From JAVJUV01 sp047314965 (GTDB taxonomy: Bacteria > Pseudomonadota > Alphaproteobacteria > Rhodobacterales > Rhodobacteraceae), in contig NZ_JBLBVK010000043.1 in the NCBI RefSeq assembly GCF_047314965.1, positions 1-64,000 of the forward strand: a stretch of DNA of 64,000 bases. The letters run 5' to 3'. Position 1 is the stretch's first letter; each line of letters opens with the position of its first letter. A program made the translations under genes and the position numbers. Below the pieces are notes generated by a model. That model saw only the letters and a program-made list of their open reading frames with translations, made no database searches and was not told the origin of the DNA. This document shows, one piece after another, positions 61,525-64,000 of the stretch.

Positions 61525-62876
61525 CCGACACCGGCGACGCCACGAAACCCCTTCCGCCGCCAAGGCTGCGCACGCGCGTATTCTTCGCCGTCTGGCAGGT
61601 GTTCGCGCACCTGATGCTGCCCTTCGCGCTTCTGTTTTTCCTCGCAAGGTCGCGCAAGGAACCGCTCTATCGCCGCCATTTCTACCAGCGTTTCGGTTTC
61701 GGAACGGTCGGGCCAATAGGCGCGGTCTGGGTCTTCGCAACCTCCCTGGGCGAGACACGCGCCGTCAGCCCTCTGATCAGGATGTTGCTCGACAGGGGCC
61801 ACGCAGTTTGCCTGACACACTCTTCCCCAGCCGGGCTGACAGAGGGCAGGCGTCTTTTTGACGATCCCCGCATCACCCACCGCTATGTCCCGTTCGATTT
61901 CCTTTGGTCGACATGGCTGTTTCTGTCCCGCCTTCGCCCGAGCATCGGGCTTGTCGTCGAAGGCGAATTCTGGCCCGGCCATCTGCAAATGGCGAACTGG
62001 CTTGGCGTCCCGATGCTCCACATCAACGGCAACCTGCATCAGAAATCGCTCGACCGTGCCCGCAAGACCCGAAACATCCGCATGGACATCCTGACCCGCT
62101 TCCACGCGATACTGACGAAAAGCGAAGGTCACCGGCAGAGGTATCTTGCGGCGGGTGTGGAGCCGGAACGGATCCTGATCGTCGGCGAATTGAAATTCGA
62201 CCAATGGATTGAGCCAGGACATCTCGAAGACGGCAAACGGTTCCGGACCGCCTGGTCTCCGGATCGGAATGTCTTCCTGATCGCCAGTTCGGTCGCCGAC
62301 GAAGAGCAGGCGCTCCTAGATCTCGTGCGTCAGCTTCTTGCCCTCGAGAAACCTCCCCGCATCATCTGGGCCCCGCGGAGCCCGCAACGGTTCGCCTCGG
62401 TGGCGGAACGCCTCGAAGAAAACGGCATCCGTGTCGCGAGGCGCAGCAAATCCCTCGACGAAAGCCGGCAGGGCGACATCCCGGCAGATGCAGATGTACT
62501 CGTCGCCGACTCCATCGGCGAAATGAACGTATGGTACCAGATGGCCGATCTGGTCTTTGTCGGAGGAACCATTGCCGACAAGGGCGGTCATAACGTCTCG
62601 GAACCGCTTGCACTGGCTCGCCCCGTCGTCGTTGGCCCCTCGATCTACGGCATCACCTTCCCGGCAATCGACGCCGACCGCGACGGAGCCGTCCGCATCC
62701 TGCCCGATATTGACACCATAAAGGATCAGGTCACACGGTTGTTGTCGGACAAATCCGCGCTGGACGCGTTCACCAACGATGCGAAAAGCTTCGCCCAGCG
62801 ACATGTCGGGGCAACAGAGCGAACGATGTACATCATCGAACAGGTAATCGAAACTCAAGGGCCGGGGGCGCGCTAA
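61521..62876 (+). CDS. GT30 Kdo-transferase-like glycosyltransferase, candidate nonulosonate transferase
   Basis: A 451-residue GT-B membrane-associated enzyme related to WaaA/KdtA. An N-terminal anchor (VFFAVWQVFAHLMLPFALLFFL, about 20-41) precedes RRHFYQRFGF and the catalytic-base motif ATSLGETRAVSPL with E78. The C-terminal donor-binding block is FVGGTIADKGGHNVSEPLAL. WaaA uses CMP-Kdo; this gene starts inside the pseI stop (GTG 61521) and so is translated with the CMP-pseudaminate genes. A role as CMP-Pse transferase is therefore plausible, although a true LPS Kdo transferase is not excluded. Confidence 0.8.
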   Translation: MTDTGDATKPLPPPRLRTRVFFAVWQVFAHLMLPFALLFFLARSRKEPLYRRHFYQRFGFGTVGPIGAVWVFATSLGETRAVSPLIRMLLDRGHAVCLTHSSPAGLTEGRRLFDDPRITHRYVPFDFLWSTWLFLSRLRPSIGLVVEGEFWPGHLQMANWLGVPMLHINGNLHQKSLDRARKTRNIRMDILTRFHAILTKSEGHRQRYLAAGVEPERILIVGELKFDQWIEPGHLEDGKRFRTAWSPDRNVFLIASSVADEEQALLDLVRQLLALEKPPRIIWAPRSPQRFASVAERLEENGIRVARRSKSLDESRQGDIPADADVLVADSIGEMNVWYQMADLVFVGGTIADKGGHNVSEPLALARPVVVGPSIYGITFPAIDADRDGAVRILPDIDTIKDQVTRLLSDKSALDAFTNDAKSFAQRHVGATERTMYIIEQVIETQGPGAR

Positions 62877-62877
62877 G

Positions 62878-63474
62878 ATGGCCTCCGATTCCGCCCGCCG
62901 GGAAATCGGCACCGCGGTGCTCGTGTTGTCGAACGAGATGGCTGCCGACGGCTCGCCAACTTCGGAATCCGCGCGCCGGCTCGCAAGGGCGGTCCGTGAG
63001 TTGGAACGGCACCCGGACGGAATGCTGGTCACTTCCGGCTGGGGCTACCGCAATGACACGGACACGACGCTTGCCGACGCCATGGCCATGGCCGCAACAC
63101 GGGACCACGGAATTCCCGAGTCCCGTATTCTGAGGCTGCACAGGTCGCGCGACACGGTCGGCGATGCCGTCTTCTTTGCTCTTGCGGTGAAACCTCGTCG
63201 CCTGTTCGTGATTACCAGCGAATATCACCGTGCTCGGACCGAGCAGATATTCCGCTTTGTTCTGGGCGACGGTGTCGCGCTTGAAGTCCTCGGCGTCGGC
63301 GAGCCCGGAAACGAGGCGCGCCAGACCGCCGAGGCCAATTCGCTCGCCGCGTTCAGAATGACCTTCGAGGGCATCGCCCCCGGCGATCTTCCCGCGATCG
63401 AAAAACGGCTGATGACCGCGCACCCGTTCTACAACGGCACGACAGACGTCAAGGCGCTTCGTCGCCATGATTGA
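62878..63474 (+). CDS. DUF218 (YdcF/SanA/ElyC-like) protein
   Basis: A 198-residue protein with the DUF218 pattern: AVLVLSNEMAADG near the N-terminus, MLVTSGWGY, then ESRILRLHRSRDTVGDAVFF and VITSEYHRARTEQIFRFVLG. Such proteins affect envelope polysaccharides (ElyC, SanA) or bind SAM (YdcF), with no settled reaction. It starts 1 base after the preceding gene's stop. Its end overlaps the GNAT gene by 8 bases. No transmembrane helix is visible, unlike ElyC/SanA. Confidence 0.82.
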   Translation: MASDSARREIGTAVLVLSNEMAADGSPTSESARRLARAVRELERHPDGMLVTSGWGYRNDTDTTLADAMAMAATRDHGIPESRILRLHRSRDTVGDAVFFALAVKPRRLFVITSEYHRARTEQIFRFVLGDGVALEVLGVGEPGNEARQTAEANSLAAFRMTFEGIAPGDLPAIEKRLMTAHPFYNGTTDVKALRRHD

Positions 63475-63925
63475 CGACATCACCATACGCCCGGCGACCC
63501 CTGGCGACGGCGAAACGCTTTGGCGCTGGCGTAATGCGCCCGACGTGCGCCGTGCATCGCTCGACAGCACAGACATTCCCCTTCCGGATCATCTGGAATG
63601 GTACCGCCGCGCGCTCCGGAACCCCGGCCGCGAAATCCTCATTGCAGAGCACGCGGGTCAACCGATGGGGATGGTCCGCTTCGACCGCGCCGACGACACG
63701 GCGACGGTTAGTATCCTGCTGGATGCGGCGTATCGCGGCAAAGGCCTGTCCGGCCCGGTCCTTTCCGCCGCGATCTCGGCCTCTCGTTCAGGTGGGGTCC
63801 GGCTCCGCGCCCTCGTCAAACACGACAATGCCGCAAGCCGCGCACTGTTCCTGTCGCTTGGGTTCCACGTTGTCTCGGACGGCGATACGATCGTTCTCGA
63901 GAGGGAAGGAGACAAGCCGGAATGA
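63467..63925 (+). CDS. pseH: GNAT acetyltransferase, PseH-like
   Basis: A 152-residue GNAT protein. The N-terminus ITIRPATPGDGETLWRWRN matches the start of PseH-type enzymes, followed by DHLEWYRRALRN, the core GMVRFDR and the acetyl-CoA loop LDAAYRGKGLSGPVLSAAI. In the pseudaminic acid pathway PseH acetylates the 4-amino group made by PseC. Position in the operon supports this over a generic acetyltransferase. It overlaps the next gene start by 4 bases. Confidence 0.8.
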   Translation: MIDDITIRPATPGDGETLWRWRNAPDVRRASLDSTDIPLPDHLEWYRRALRNPGREILIAEHAGQPMGMVRFDRADDTATVSILLDAAYRGKGLSGPVLSAAISASRSGGVRLRALVKHDNAASRALFLSLGFHVVSDGDTIVLEREGDKPE

Positions 63926-64000
63926 CTCCCACGGACCGCCGCGCTGAAATCGGCCATGCGCTCCAGCCGATGCTACCGCTCGACCTCGGCGAAGCGGCTC
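63922..64000 (+). CDS. N-terminal fragment of the next gene in the pse operon
   Basis: An ATG at 63922 overlaps the stop of the acetyltransferase gene (ATGA), and the frame is open to the window edge (26 residues, beginning MTPTDRRAEIGHALQPMLPL). It is too short to identify. Translational coupling suggests it belongs to the same glycan pathway. Confidence 0.6.
   Translation, partial: MTPTDRRAEIGHALQPMLPLDLGEAA

Overview
The window reads as the chromosome of a GC-rich alphaproteobacterium of the Rhodobacterales (Roseobacter/Paracoccus-like). The main reasons are a VPLPA-type C-terminal sorting protein near the left end, a SAM/SAH-type riboswitch leader before metK (a class known mainly from Rhodobacterales), a DUF1127 micro-protein, a purine/pyrimidine salvage operon in the order cdd-deoA-deoB-add-upp, TTTGCAAA boxes before propionyl-CoA synthetase, and several short proteins of a kind I associate with this order. 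No rRNA, tRNA, insertion sequence, prophage or CRISPR array could be supported.

Layout. 0-5 kb: the start of a RidA-family gene, a VPLPA-CTERM exported protein, an aromatic aminotransferase, a GNAT enzyme, 3-mercaptopyruvate sulfurtransferase and a membrane protein that looks like a degenerate M48 peptidase. 5-10 kb: a five-gene nucleoside salvage operon on the minus strand. 10-18 kb: central carbon and C1 metabolism (malic enzyme, propionyl-CoA synthetase, a MetE-type methyltransferase, NAD kinase, glyA), with two striking regulatory regions. 18-22 kb: a sparse stretch of small membrane proteins, lipoproteins and a cytochrome c, with about 0.9 kb lacking any supportable gene. 22.5-24.4 kb: lepA. 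25-32 kb: a complete urease operon, ureD-A-(55-aa ORF)-B-(AhpD-like)-C-(DUF1127)-E-F-G, running into a purine nucleoside phosphorylase. 32-45 kb: a transglutaminase-like cysteine protease, a Gly/Asp-rich exported protein, gnd, a methyltransferase, TetR, rpsA, small proteins, an aldo/keto reductase, cmk, and a hybrid histidine kinase with a small exported partner, divergent from a LuxR-type response regulator. 45-49 kb: queF-metK-lnt-corC-ybeY on the minus strand, with metK behind the riboswitch. 49-54.5 kb: a galactose/lactose cassette (SDR dehydrogenase, lactonase, KDGal kinase, KDPGal aldolase, GH42 beta-galactosidase). 54.5-64 kb: a surface-glycan locus holding a two-domain glycosyltransferase, a sulfotransferase-like relic and a tightly coupled pseudaminic acid operon (pseB, pseC, pseF, pseI, a Kdo-transferase-like gene, a DUF218 protein, a pseH-like acetyltransferase) that continues past the right edge.

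The most interesting signals are: (1) a perfect 26-bp palindrome between a good promoter and the malic enzyme start; (2) a cluster of TTTGCA boxes before prpE, which fits a PccR/RamB-type short-chain acyl-CoA regulator; (3) a GT30 (Kdo transferase) homologue inside the pseudaminic acid operon, a candidate CMP-nonulosonate transferase; (4) unannotated micro-ORFs inside the urease operon and an apparent insertion in UreC; (5) a glycosyltransferase whose N-terminal half looks like a decayed copy of its catalytic half. All functional calls come from reading motifs and gene order; no database search was run.
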